Shown here piece after piece: positions 24,164 to 33,276 of a DNA stretch of 64,000 nucleotides. Source of the stretch: Halocatena salina (GTDB lineage: Archaea; Halobacteriota; Halobacteria; Halobacteriales; Haloarculaceae); assembly GCF_023115355.1 (NCBI RefSeq), contig NZ_CP096019.1:1364001-1428000 (forward strand). Reading direction: 5' to 3'. Both the position numbers and the translations under genes were made by a program. The notes under the pieces were generated by a model. The model saw only the letters and a program-made list of their open reading frames with translations. It was not told the DNA's origin and made no database searches. The stretch's first letter is position 1. The number at the start of each line of letters is the position of its first letter.

Positions 24164-27100
24164 ATGCACATCAAAGAACTCGTTTTGGACGATTTCAAGA
24201 GCTTTGGTCGAAAGACGCGGATCCCTTTCTATGAGGATTTCACCACGATCAGCGGTCCGAACGGGTCTGGAAAATCGAACATCATCGATTCGATTCTGTT
24301 TGCACTCGGGCTTGCGCGTACCTCGGGTATCCGCGCGGAGAAACTCACAGATCTCATTTACAACCCCGACGACACCGACGAAGCTCCATCCGGCACGCGT
24401 GAGGCGAGTGTCGAAGTGATTCTCGACAACAGCTCGGGGGTAGTGTCGCGCTCACAGATTGTCAACGCGGCTGGCACGGACAACATCGGTGATACCGACG
24501 AGATCACCGTCAAACGACGGATCAAACAGACCGAAGATAACTACTATTCGTACTACTATCTCAACGATCGGTCAGTGAACCTTTCGGATATCCAGGACCT
24601 GCTAGCGCAGGTCGGAGTCGCTCCGGAAGGGTACAACGTGGTGATGCAGGGCGACGTGACCGAGATCATCAATATGTCGGCGGGCGATCGTCGCCGGATC
24701 ATCGACGAGATCGCGGGTGTGGCGGAGTTCGACGCTCGCAAAGAGGACGCCGCTGAGGAGCTGGAGGTGGTTCGAGAACGACTCGAAGAGGCCGATCTCC
24801 GAATTGAGGAGAAACGCGAGCGACTGGATCAGTTGGAAGACGAACGGGAGATCGCGCTCGAATATCAGACGCTCAAAGAGGAGAAAGCCGAGTATGAGGG
24901 GTATCTCACGGCCGCAGAGCTCGAAGAAAAACGCGACCGCCTCCAACGGACCAAAGAGACGATCGCCGACACGGAGGCAACGCTCACCGAACGTCAAACG
25001 ACACGTTCGAAACGGGAAGAGACGGTTACCCAACTGGAAGCCGACGTATCGGAGCTGAACGCCGAGATCGAGCGAACTGGTGAGGACGAACAGCTGCGCG
25101 TCAAACAGGAGATCGAGGAGATCAAAGGCGAGATCGCCCGCAAGGAGAACGCCATCGAAACCGCCACCGAACGCGCAAAAGAGGCAGAACGAAAGCGAAG
25201 TCAAGCGTTCGTGAAGCTCGATGGGAAACAGGAAACAGTCGAGGAGCTGTCTGGCCAGATCAAGACTCAAAAGGTCGAAAAGGCGTCGATCAAAGCCGAG
25301 ATCCAAGACCACGAGTCAGAACTGGCAAGCGTCGAAACAGAGATCGAAGCGGTCGACACGGAGTACGAACGGTTGAAAACGGAACTGGCTGACGCGCGCG
25401 ACCGACTCGAAACGGCGAAATCGGAGCGAAACGACAGCCAACGCGAACAGGATCGGCTGCTCGACGCGGCCCGACGCCGGTCGAACGAACGACGTGAGCT
25501 TGAAGAAGAAATCGAATCGCTCGAAGAAACGATCCCCGAACTCAAAGCAAAGCGAACGGACACCGAAACGGAACTCGAAGCTGCCAAAGAAAACAAAGCC
25601 ACGATCCAATCAGCGGTCAACGACCTCAGAGACGAGAAATATGAGCTTCAATCGGAACTCGACGAGATCGAAGACGAGCTGAACGCGACCCAACAGGAGT
25701 ACGCCGAACTCGAAGCGAACACCGACGACGGTACGAACACGTCCTACGGTCGCGCGGTGTCGACGGTTCTCAACAGCGGGATCGACGGCGTTCACGGAAC
25801 GGTGAGCCAACTCGGAAGCATCTCCGGGCGGTATGCGGTCGCGTGTGAAACGGCGGCAGGAGGACGGCTCGCCCACGTGGTCGTCGAGGACGATGGGGTC
25901 GGACAGCGCTGTATCGAACACCTCCAGTCCCGCAACGCAGGCCGGGCGACGTTTCTCCCGATATCGGAGATGCAGCGCCGCTCGCTGCCCTCGCTTCCGG
26001 GACACGCGGGCGTGGTCGATTTCGCGTACAACTTGGTGGAGTTCGATCGCCAGTACGCCGGCGTCTTCGCGTACGTACTGGGTGACACCCTCGTTGTCGA
26101 AGACATCGACACCGGCCGCGAGCTGATGGGAGAGTTCCGGATGGCTACGCTTGGGGGGGATTTGATCGAGAAAAGCGGTGCGATGACCGGCGGTTCGAAC
26201 AACGGCACCCGGTACTCGTTTTCTTCCGATACCAGCCGGCTCGAACAGGTCGCAGAGCGCATCACCGAACTCGAAGACCGGCGTCGATCGCTCCGAGAAG
26301 ATCTTCGATCGGTCGAGTCCCGTCTCGACGACGCCCGGGAGCGCCAGTCCGCTGCCACCGATCAAGTGCGCGATATCAGGGCTGAGCGCACGGAGATCGA
26401 CGAACGCATCGAATCCACGAAGAAAGCGATCGAAGAAAAAGAAACGGAGATCACGGAGATCGAACGCGCCCGTGAGGAGACCGACGAGCAGATGGCAGCG
26501 ATCGAAGACGAGATCACGGAGAAAGACGAGACGATCGCTGCGATCGAAGACGAGATCACCGATCTCGAAGCCGAACTCCGATCCTCGGCCGTCGCAGAGC
26601 TTACCGACCGCGCGGAAACCCTCCGAGAAACGATCGCCGATCTCGAAGACGATATGCGGAAGATCGACGAAGACCTCAACGAGTTGAAGCTTGAGCGGGA
26701 GTACGCGGAGGAGACGATCGATGATCTCGAAGACGAGATCGAAACTGCAAAAGAACGTAACGCCGCCGCGATCGAGCGTATCGAGGAACTCGAAGCGGAG
26801 ATCGAAGACGAGAACGCACGTCTCGAACGCAAACACGAGCAGGTGGCAGAGCTAGAAGAAGAACTAGCTGATCTCAAAGCCGAGCGAACGGAACTCAAAA
26901 CGGAGCTGCAGGAGGCCCGTGAGAGCTACGAGACGGCAAACGACGCGGTCGATCGTGCAGAAAGCCGGCTCGAATCGCTTCGGGAGCGGGAAACGCGGCT
27001 CCAAGAGGAGATCGAGGAGCTGTCCGAACAGGTCGGTTCGTACGATCCCGATGCGATTCCCTCCCACGAGACACTCGAACGCGAGATCGATCGACTCCAA

Positions 27101-27742
27101 GAGGAGATGGTGGCGCTCGAACCGGTCAACATGCTCGCCATCGAGGAGTACGATCGCGTCTCAGAGGAGCTGACCGATCTCGAAACGCGCCGGGAGACGC
27201 TCACAGAGGAGCGTGATGCCATCCAGACCCGCATCGAGGAGTTCGAGACCAGAAAGAGATCGACGTTTATGGACGCGTATGAAGGGATCAACGAACAGTT
27301 CGAGGGGATCTTTGCGCGGTTGTCCGACGGATCAGGCACGCTGTTTCTCGAAGATGAAGAGGATCCGTTCGCGGGCGGTCTAACGATGAAGGCCCAGCCC
27401 GGCGACAAACCGGTTCAGCGGCTCGCGGCGATGTCCGGTGGTGAAAAATCCCTAACTGCGCTCGCGTTCATCTTTGCGATCCAGCGGTACAACCCCGCGC
27501 CGTTTTACGCACTCGACGAGGTCGACGCGTTTTTGGACGCGGCCAACGCCGACGCCGTCGGCGAACTCATCGACGAACTCGCCGGTGACGCTCAGTTCGT
27601 CGTCGTCTCACACCGGTCGGCGCTGCTCGAACGGTCCGAACGGGCCATCGGCGTCACCATGCAGGGCAACAACATCAGCGCAGTCACGGGGATCCACCTG
27701 AGCGATTCCGATGCGGACAGTGAGGTACCGGCGGATGACTGA
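24164..27742 (+). CDS. smc: Chromosome segregation protein SMC
   Basis: A 1192-residue condensin ATPase. The N-terminal head has the FKSFGRKT start and Walker A GPNGSGKSN. Long antiparallel coiled coils (about residues 160-490 and 690-1010) flank a hinge domain near residues 520-660 (GIDGVHGTVSQLGSISGRYA and GGDLIEKSGAMTGG). The C-terminal head carries the ABC signature MSGGEKSLTALAF and Walker B PFYALDEVDAFLD. Length is normal. Start ATG 24164 (MHIKELVLDDF) is chosen from homology; the frame is open further upstream. The next gene, scpA, overlaps its last 8 bases. Confidence 0.97.
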   Translation: MHIKELVLDDFKSFGRKTRIPFYEDFTTISGPNGSGKSNIIDSILFALGLARTSGIRAEKLTDLIYNPDDTDEAPSGTREASVEVILDNSSGVVSRSQIVNAAGTDNIGDTDEITVKRRIKQTEDNYYSYYYLNDRSVNLSDIQDLLAQVGVAPEGYNVVMQGDVTEIINMSAGDRRRIIDEIAGVAEFDARKEDAAEELEVVRERLEEADLRIEEKRERLDQLEDEREIALEYQTLKEEKAEYEGYLTAAELEEKRDRLQRTKETIADTEATLTERQTTRSKREETVTQLEADVSELNAEIERTGEDEQLRVKQEIEEIKGEIARKENAIETATERAKEAERKRSQAFVKLDGKQETVEELSGQIKTQKVEKASIKAEIQDHESELASVETEIEAVDTEYERLKTELADARDRLETAKSERNDSQREQDRLLDAARRRSNERRELEEEIESLEETIPELKAKRTDTETELEAAKENKATIQSAVNDLRDEKYELQSELDEIEDELNATQQEYAELEANTDDGTNTSYGRAVSTVLNSGIDGVHGTVSQLGSISGRYAVACETAAGGRLAHVVVEDDGVGQRCIEHLQSRNAGRATFLPISEMQRRSLPSLPGHAGVVDFAYNLVEFDRQYAGVFAYVLGDTLVVEDIDTGRELMGEFRMATLGGDLIEKSGAMTGGSNNGTRYSFSSDTSRLEQVAERITELEDRRRSLREDLRSVESRLDDARERQSAATDQVRDIRAERTEIDERIESTKKAIEEKETEITEIERAREETDEQMAAIEDEITEKDETIAAIEDEITDLEAELRSSAVAELTDRAETLRETIADLEDDMRKIDEDLNELKLEREYAEETIDDLEDEIETAKERNAAAIERIEELEAEIEDENARLERKHEQVAELEEELADLKAERTELKTELQEARESYETANDAVDRAESRLESLRERETRLQEEIEELSEQVGSYDPDAIPSHETLEREIDRLQEEMVALEPVNMLAIEEYDRVSEELTDLETRRETLTEERDAIQTRIEEFETRKRSTFMDAYEGINEQFEGIFARLSDGSGTLFLEDEEDPFAGGLTMKAQPGDKPVQRLAAMSGGEKSLTALAFIFAIQRYNPAPFYALDEVDAFLDAANADAVGELIDELAGDAQFVVVSHRSALLERSERAIGVTMQGNNISAVTGIHLSDSDADSEVPADD

Positions 27743-28628
27743 ACACGTCGACGGCGTTACGATCGATCTCACCGGCGGTGATCCCGAGGACACGACCGAA
27801 CCGACCACAGAAGCAGAGGCGACGGACGAGGAAGTCGAACCAGTCGAACTGCTCGTTCAACTCGCAGAAGACGAGGAAATCGACCCGTGGAACATCGACA
27901 TCGTGGCTGTCACCGACAAGTTCCTCGGTGCGCTCGATGCGGCCGATCTCCGAGCGGGTGGTCGAGCGCTGTTTTACGCCAGTGTCCTGTTGCGCATGAA
28001 AAGCGAGGCGTTGACACAGGCGAACGAGCCGGACGATTCGGCGGACGAGGAAGAACACCAGTGGACGGAGCCGACAGCACCCGAGACGCTGGGAACAGCC
28101 CCCGAAAACGGAATGGATCCGTTCGATGCGCTCGAACGGGAGATGGATCGACGGCTCGATCGGAAACGCGCACGCGGCACTCCTCAAACGCTCGACGAGC
28201 TCGTTCGAGAGCTCAGAGAGCGCGAACGCAACACACACTGGAAGGAATCACGGACCTACGACACCAGCGACTCACCGCGCGGATTCACCCGCGGCACTCA
28301 AACGCTCGATTACCGCGACGACGACGCCCTTCGGATGGACGAGGAGCCGTCGGAAAGCGAAGTCACTGGCACGACCCACACCGAAGATATCGAAACGACC
28401 ATTCAAGCCGTCTATCATGCGCTCTGTGAACAGTACGACCGAGGACGGGACGAAGTACTGTACGCCGAGGTCGATACGGTCGGTGGCTCACGCGTCGAAA
28501 CGTTTCTCGCGCTGTTGTTTCTCGCTCACCGAGGCCAGATCCGCCTCGAACAAGACGAACTGTTCGGAGATCTCTGGATACACGACCAGACCGCCGGATC
28601 GGCGACCGACGAAGCTGTCGCGGATTAA
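27735..28628 (+). CDS. scpA: Segregation and condensation protein A (kleisin)
   Basis: A 297-residue kleisin that bridges the two SMC heads. The N-terminal region has the typical VELLVQLAEDEEIDPWNIDI followed by RALFYASVLLRMKSEAL. The middle is acidic and variable, and the C-terminal winged helix ends YAEVDTVGGSRVETFLALLF and LAHRGQIRLEQDELFGDLW. The start codon lies inside the last codons of smc, an 8-base overlap that indicates translational coupling. No scpB is visible in the window. Confidence 0.94.
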   Translation: MTEHVDGVTIDLTGGDPEDTTEPTTEAEATDEEVEPVELLVQLAEDEEIDPWNIDIVAVTDKFLGALDAADLRAGGRALFYASVLLRMKSEALTQANEPDDSADEEEHQWTEPTAPETLGTAPENGMDPFDALEREMDRRLDRKRARGTPQTLDELVRELRERERNTHWKESRTYDTSDSPRGFTRGTQTLDYRDDDALRMDEEPSESEVTGTTHTEDIETTIQAVYHALCEQYDRGRDEVLYAEVDTVGGSRVETFLALLFLAHRGQIRLEQDELFGDLWIHDQTAGSATDEAVAD

Positions 28629-28675
28629 TATTCGAACCACACACCAAAAATTACGCCACATTCTTCGGAGTAAGA

Positions 28676-28683
28676 TTTATATT
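28676..28683 (+). promoter_or_regulatory. TATA box of a 34-aa ORF
   Basis: TTTATATT is centred about 27 bases before ATG 28706, the spacing of a leaderless haloarchaeal mRNA. It supports the small ORF as a real transcription unit. Confidence 0.5.
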
Positions 28684-28705
28684 CTGTGGCTATCTATGTC
28701 ATAGT

Positions 28706-28810
28706 ATGACACCCGACAGGCTCCAAGAACGGTTAGCGGAAACGGAGGGGCGTGTCGATCCGCAGGAGTTGGCCCAGGCGCTCATGTACGTCCGTGAAGA
28801 CGGGGCGTGA
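28706..28810 (+). CDS. Small protein, 34 aa, unknown
   Basis: ATG 28706 to TGA 28808-28810 encodes 34 residues beginning MTPDRLQERLAETEGRVD and ending MYVREDGA. It is strongly helical and acidic. The leaderless promoter spacing is its main support; the coding sequence alone would be weak evidence. I recognise no family. It could also be the 5' remnant of a longer gene. The 179 bases after it hold nothing recognisable. Confidence 0.5.
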   Translation: MTPDRLQERLAETEGRVDPQELAQALMYVREDGA

Positions 28811-28989
28811 TTCGGTCTCGGACAACCCGGATCGACAGCGTAGTTTATAAATACCCTCCACGGATGATTCATTTCGTCGTTGATCTTCCAGAATATTGTC
28901 AAGAAAGTCGAGCTTTCCGGTCTCCAGCAGATCACGAAGCGATGTGCAAGACTCGGGCCTGTTCTGCCTGGTGGCACACCCGACGTTGA

Positions 28990-29682
28990 TCAGTGTAGCT
29001 GTCGCCACCCATCGTCAGTTCGTTCGAGGAAATCCCGGCGTACCATCTCCTGAAGCACCTCTTCGAGGCGGTTGGGCTGTGCGATCTCCATCTCGATCCG
29101 GTCGAGTCGGTGGTACTCACGGAGGAGGCGGCGGACGTCATGGCGAGTGAACGTCGTTGCGTCTGCTTTCCCCATCACGCCGTCGATGAGATCGATCATG
29201 TCTTCGATGAAGTTCCATGGGTAGACCACCCACGCCCATTCATCGAGGCGCTCACCGACGAAATCCGGTTCGAATTCGCTCGTTCCTAACAGTTGGAGCG
29301 TCGCCGTCCGGACCTCGCCGGGATCACGGTCGGCGACGTACTTCTCGGCGTGACGGATCGAGCCGCCCGTGTCGGCGATGTCATCGATGATGAGGACGTC
29401 TTTTCCCTCGACGCTGCCCTCGGGCATCGGATACCGGACCTGTGGCTCGTCGATCTTCTCGGCCGTTCCAACGTAATGTTCCATCTTGAGACTCGCAAGG
29501 TCGTCCAACCCGATGAAATCACAGAGACACCGACCCGCGAACCAGCCACCACGCGCCAGCGCGACGATCACGTCCGGCTCGAACGACGTTTCCCTGATCT
29601 GATGGGAAACGTCTCGACAGAGATCGTAGATGTACTCCCACGTCGTGATCGTACATTTGAACTCCTCGGGAAGATCGCTCAT
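28990..29682 (-). CDS. Phosphoribosyltransferase with C-terminal winged-helix-like extension
   Basis: A 230-residue protein. The N-terminal 165 residues are a type I phosphoribosyltransferase: PDVIVALARGGWFAGRCLCD and the PRPP-binding VLIIDDIADTGGS. They resemble xanthine/hypoxanthine-guanine phosphoribosyltransferases of archaea, so purine salvage is likely. The last 60 residues (TFTRHDVRRLLREYHRLD and VLQEMVRRDFLERTDDGW) look like a winged helix, an unusual addition that may be regulatory. The start is ATG 29682 (MSDLPEEF); the longer frame to 29751 adds a basic stretch with no homology. Confidence 0.86.
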   Translation of the reverse strand: MSDLPEEFKCTITTWEYIYDLCRDVSHQIRETSFEPDVIVALARGGWFAGRCLCDFIGLDDLASLKMEHYVGTAEKIDEPQVRYPMPEGSVEGKDVLIIDDIADTGGSIRHAEKYVADRDPGEVRTATLQLLGTSEFEPDFVGERLDEWAWVVYPWNFIEDMIDLIDGVMGKADATTFTRHDVRRLLREYHRLDRIEMEIAQPNRLEEVLQEMVRRDFLERTDDGWRQLH

Positions 29683-29807
29683 ATCGGATGACTCACAACG
29701 GGGTACGGATAAGAATTGCCAGAGACGACTGTACACGCGATACGAGCACACACCCGGCTGTGCCCCGAACGTCGCTCATGCTGTACACACGACAGTAGCG
29801 AAGTCCA

Positions 29808-30140
29808 TTGGCTCACAATGTACACATGAGGAGTGCCGATAAGAAACGCGTCCAGTTTCGCGCCCCTTACAGACTGATTGACCGAACCGGAGACCTGACC
29901 GTACAAGCCGTAGATCTCGATACCACGTTCCCACTTGATGATGGTGAGAACGCAGCAGTCACTCTCGCCAACGAAATCAACGCAACCCTCTGTCTGTGTG
30001 ATGAATTCAATCGACTCGGGCTGATTCACGCCTCTCTAGCCAATACACGGTTCGTAACGACGCCGACACTACTCTCAGTGTTCGTTCGAACGGAACGGCT
30101 ACAGACGGATGAAGCAATCACGCCCCTCGAAAATGCGTGA
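29808..30140 (+). pseudogene. PIN-domain protein fragment
   Basis: The readable part, about residues 30-100, is LDLDTTFPLDDGENAAVT-like: ...DTTFPLDDGENAAVTLANE, then ATLCLCDEFNRLGLIHASLA and TRFVTTPTLLSVFVRTERL. This matches the C-terminal half of haloarchaeal PIN-like proteins (DUF3368-related). The N-terminal strand with the first catalytic Asp is absent, and a stop codon lies just upstream of the possible TTG start, so the 5' part is lost. The C-terminus also stops early. No partner antitoxin is visible beside it. Confidence 0.55.
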
Positions 30141-30267
30141 GACCATCCCGTACTATTAAAAATGAAGTGGAAGCAAACGAGTGAGTAGTTGTGTTACACT
30201 GTCCCTCCTGTACGCTATAATCAACAACTTAAGTTCGAGTTAATTCTATTCGCGTCGGTCGGAAGGT

Positions 30268-30276
30268 TCTTTATTG
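30268..30276 (+). promoter_or_regulatory. TATA-like box of ppsA
   Basis: TCTTTATTG is centred 30 bases before ATG 30302 in an otherwise GC-richer stretch. It predicts a very short leader or none. Confidence 0.45.
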
Positions 30277-30301
30277 GCCTTGGCGACCCTTCGAATACGC
30301 A

Positions 30302-32605
30302 ATGGCTGTACTCTGGCTGGATACGATCGGGTCGGATGACCTCGATTCCGTCGGCGGAAAAGGGGCGTCGCTCGGTGAGCTTACAGGGGCAGAGCTTCCT
30401 GTACCGCCGGGCTTCGTGGTAACGGCGGGGACGTATCGATCGTTCATCGAGCAGACGGGGATCGACGAAGAGTTGTTCGAGGCGGTCGATATCGATCCGG
30501 ACGACTCCTCGGCTCTGGCCGACGCCGAGGAAACGGCCGAGGAACTCATTCTCGACACGGAACTGCCCGAGGAGATCGCATCCGGAATCCTCGAGGCGTA
30601 CGACGATCTCGATGATGGTGAGGCGTTCGTTGCGGTTCGGTCCTCGGCGACAGCGGAGGACCTTCCGGATGCGAGCTTTGCGGGCCAACAGGAGACGTTC
30701 TTGAACATCACCCGCGAGGCGCTGCTCGACCGGGTGAAACAGTGTTGGGCGTCGCTGTTCACGAAGCGGGCGATCTACTACCGCGAAGAACAGGGGTTCG
30801 ACCACGATATGGTGGACATCGCCGTCGTCGTGCAGACGATGGTCGACGCAGAGAAAAGCGGCGTCATGTTCACCAGCCACCCATCGACCGGCGACGACGA
30901 GATCATCGTCGAAGCCGCGTGGGGACTGGGCGAGGCCGTCGTCTCCGGATCAGTCTCACCGGACAACTACGTCATCGACCCCGCGACCGCCGAGCCGACG
31001 ACCGTTACCATCGCTGATAAGAAAGCGATGCACATCAAGGATCCAGAAACGGGCGAAACCGTCGAAACGGAGGTGCCCGACGAGAAGCGCACCGAGCGCG
31101 TGTTGACTGACGAGGAGATCGCTCGACTCACCGAACTCGGCCAGCGGGTCGAAGATCACTACGGCACACCTCAAGACGTCGAGTGGGCGATCGTCGACGC
31201 CGCGGAAGACGAATCTGGAGACGGAGTGTTCATGCTCCAATCGCGGCCGATCACGACGATCACCGAGGAGACCACGACGCCACAGGCCGAGGCGACGGAC
31301 GGAAGCGGTCTCGAAGCGGAACAACACAGCGAGATGCTGCTGAAGGGTCTCGGCGCGAGTCCAGGCGTCGTTTCGGGACCGGCACAGATCGTAACGAAAC
31401 TCGATCAGCTCGACAAGGTCGCGGAGGGAGATATCATCGTGACCGAGATGACGACGCCGGATATGGTACCGGCGATGAAGCGCGCGGCGGGGATCATCAC
31501 CGACGAGGGCGGGATGACCTCCCACGCTGCCATCGTTTCCAGAGAGCTGGGTGTGCCCGCCGTCGTTGGGTCTAGCAGCGCGACCACCCAGATCGATGAC
31601 GGACAGGTCATCACGATCGACGGCGACAAAGGAACCGTCGAGGAAGGCACGACCGAAACGGACGCCGGTGAGCGCGAGCCACACGAAGACGTCAGACCCC
31701 AGAGTCCCGTAAAACCGATGACGGCGACGGAGGTGAAAGTGAACGTTTCCATTCCGGAGGCTGCCAATCGCGCCGCTGCCACGGGAGCCGACGGCGTTGG
31801 GCTGCTCCGACTGGAGCACATGATCCTTTCGACCGACAAAACGCCCGAACGGTACATCCGTGATCACGGGGCCGATGCGTACATCGAGGAGATCGTCAGC
31901 GGCGTTCGAGGAGTCGCCGACGAGTTCTATCCTCGACCCGTGCGGGTCCGTACGCTCGATGCGCCCACCGACGAGTTCCGCCAACTGGAGGGCGGCAAGG
32001 ACGAACCGAACGAACACAATCCGATGCTTGGGTATCGGGGTATTCGACGGAGTCTCGACCGGCCCAACGTGTTCGAACACGAACTCGAAGCGTTCCGACG
32101 GCTGTTCGACATGGGATACGACAACGTCGAGATCATGCTTCCGCTCGTGAACGACGTCGAAGACGTCCACCGTGCAAAATCACTCATGAAAGACGTCGGT
32201 ATCGATCCGAGCATCCGGACGTGGGGTGTGATGATCGAAACGCCGGCGAGCGCACTGTGTGTCGAGGAGATGGCCGACGCTGGGATCTCCTTTGCCTCCT
32301 TCGGTACGAACGATCTCACCCAGTACACGCTGGCAGTCGACCGGAACAACGAAAACGTCGCGTCTCGGTTCGATGAACTTCACCCCGCGGTGTTAAAGCT
32401 CATCGGTGATACCATCGAAACGTGTCGTGAAAACGACGTGGATACGAGCATCTGTGGCCAAGCCGGTTCGAAACCACAAATGGTCCGGTATCTCGTCAAC
32501 ACCGGCATCAGCTCTATCAGCGCCAACATCGACGCCGTCAGGGACGTCCAACACGAAGTCAAACGCGTCGAGCAGAAGTTGCTGCTCGAATCCGTCCGCG
32601 AGTAA
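30302..32605 (+). CDS. ppsA: Phosphoenolpyruvate synthase
   Basis: A 767-residue enzyme that makes phosphoenolpyruvate from pyruvate and ATP with release of AMP and phosphate, the entry to gluconeogenesis. The N-terminal ATP-grasp domain begins DSVGGKGASLGEL and includes VRSSATAEDLPDASFAGQQE. The phosphohistidine domain has GGMTSHAAIVSREL (catalytic His408). The PEP-binding barrel shows GADGVGLLRLEHM, NPMLGYRGIRR, SFGTNDLTQYTL and the catalytic Cys in SICGQAGS. Length and domain order are normal. It is monocistronic. Confidence 0.96.
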   Translation: MAVLWLDTIGSDDLDSVGGKGASLGELTGAELPVPPGFVVTAGTYRSFIEQTGIDEELFEAVDIDPDDSSALADAEETAEELILDTELPEEIASGILEAYDDLDDGEAFVAVRSSATAEDLPDASFAGQQETFLNITREALLDRVKQCWASLFTKRAIYYREEQGFDHDMVDIAVVVQTMVDAEKSGVMFTSHPSTGDDEIIVEAAWGLGEAVVSGSVSPDNYVIDPATAEPTTVTIADKKAMHIKDPETGETVETEVPDEKRTERVLTDEEIARLTELGQRVEDHYGTPQDVEWAIVDAAEDESGDGVFMLQSRPITTITEETTTPQAEATDGSGLEAEQHSEMLLKGLGASPGVVSGPAQIVTKLDQLDKVAEGDIIVTEMTTPDMVPAMKRAAGIITDEGGMTSHAAIVSRELGVPAVVGSSSATTQIDDGQVITIDGDKGTVEEGTTETDAGEREPHEDVRPQSPVKPMTATEVKVNVSIPEAANRAAATGADGVGLLRLEHMILSTDKTPERYIRDHGADAYIEEIVSGVRGVADEFYPRPVRVRTLDAPTDEFRQLEGGKDEPNEHNPMLGYRGIRRSLDRPNVFEHELEAFRRLFDMGYDNVEIMLPLVNDVEDVHRAKSLMKDVGIDPSIRTWGVMIETPASALCVEEMADAGISFASFGTNDLTQYTLAVDRNNENVASRFDELHPAVLKLIGDTIETCRENDVDTSICGQAGSKPQMVRYLVNTGISSISANIDAVRDVQHEVKRVEQKLLLESVRE

Positions 32606-32671
32606 CCGATCGAAGGACGATAGTCCCGTTACAAATAATTTTTTACCTGTGTGCATCCGTAATAACACAGT

Positions 32672-33142
32672 ATGGTAACCATTCCTGATCGACTGAAAAA
32701 TGGGATGTCATCGTTGTTGGGTCCGGCAGGGAGCGGGATTCAGTGGCTGGGTGGGGCTGTCGTCGTGTGTGGAGTAACGCTCAAAGGCGTTCTCTTCCAG
32801 TCCGGTCGGGAAGATCTCCTCACGGCGACTATCACCTCGATCGGACTGCTCGGTCCGGTATGGCTCGCGTTCGGCGGAATGGCGATGATCGGTGCGAACA
32901 ACAGCGTGCTCTGTACGACCGGGGAGATAGGGATCCCTGCGCTGTTGGTGACGACGATCTTCGAGGCCTTGGTTGCGCTGTTCGTGCTCAAAGGACTCCT
33001 GCGACTAATGATATCGATCTCCCAAGCTGAAAACGAACTGACCGATCCGATGTTATCGATCGGTGCAGCGATCCTCCCAGTCTTATTCGGATCGGTGTTG
33101 AGCGTGGAAGGCGGCAGCCTCATCGCGTGTCTATACCCGTAA
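32672..33142 (+). CDS. Four-helix membrane protein, unknown
   Basis: A 156-residue protein with hydrophobic helices near residues 24-44, 51-74, 86-112 and 128-150. The fourth ends in a C-terminal GSLIACLYP. The N-terminal 20 residues are polar and may lie on the membrane. I recognise no family and no catalytic motif. AT-rich sequence (ATAATTTTTTA, about 32635-32645) lies 27 bases before the ATG as a candidate promoter, and doubles as the T-rich end of the ppsA transcript. Confidence 0.65.
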   Translation: MVTIPDRLKNGMSSLLGPAGSGIQWLGGAVVVCGVTLKGVLFQSGREDLLTATITSIGLLGPVWLAFGGMAMIGANNSVLCTTGEIGIPALLVTTIFEALVALFVLKGLLRLMISISQAENELTDPMLSIGAAILPVLFGSVLSVEGGSLIACLYP

Positions 33143-33276
33143 ACTACCCTCCCCACTCGCTCGGTTCATACGGAACTTACCTCCATCCGGTCACGAACTG
33201 ACATCCATCGAGAGATAGATGGTTGATTAGTGTATCATACTAATGTGTTTATGGAAAGGAATTCCTGGATTGGTGA

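Noticed and set aside
25610-26836. 408-codon minus-strand frame inside smc
   Set aside because: Phe/Leu/Asp-rich antisense of the coiled-coil coding region; no start signals or domains.
30956-32170. 404-codon minus-strand frame inside ppsA
   Set aside because: Antisense shadow of a well-conserved gene.
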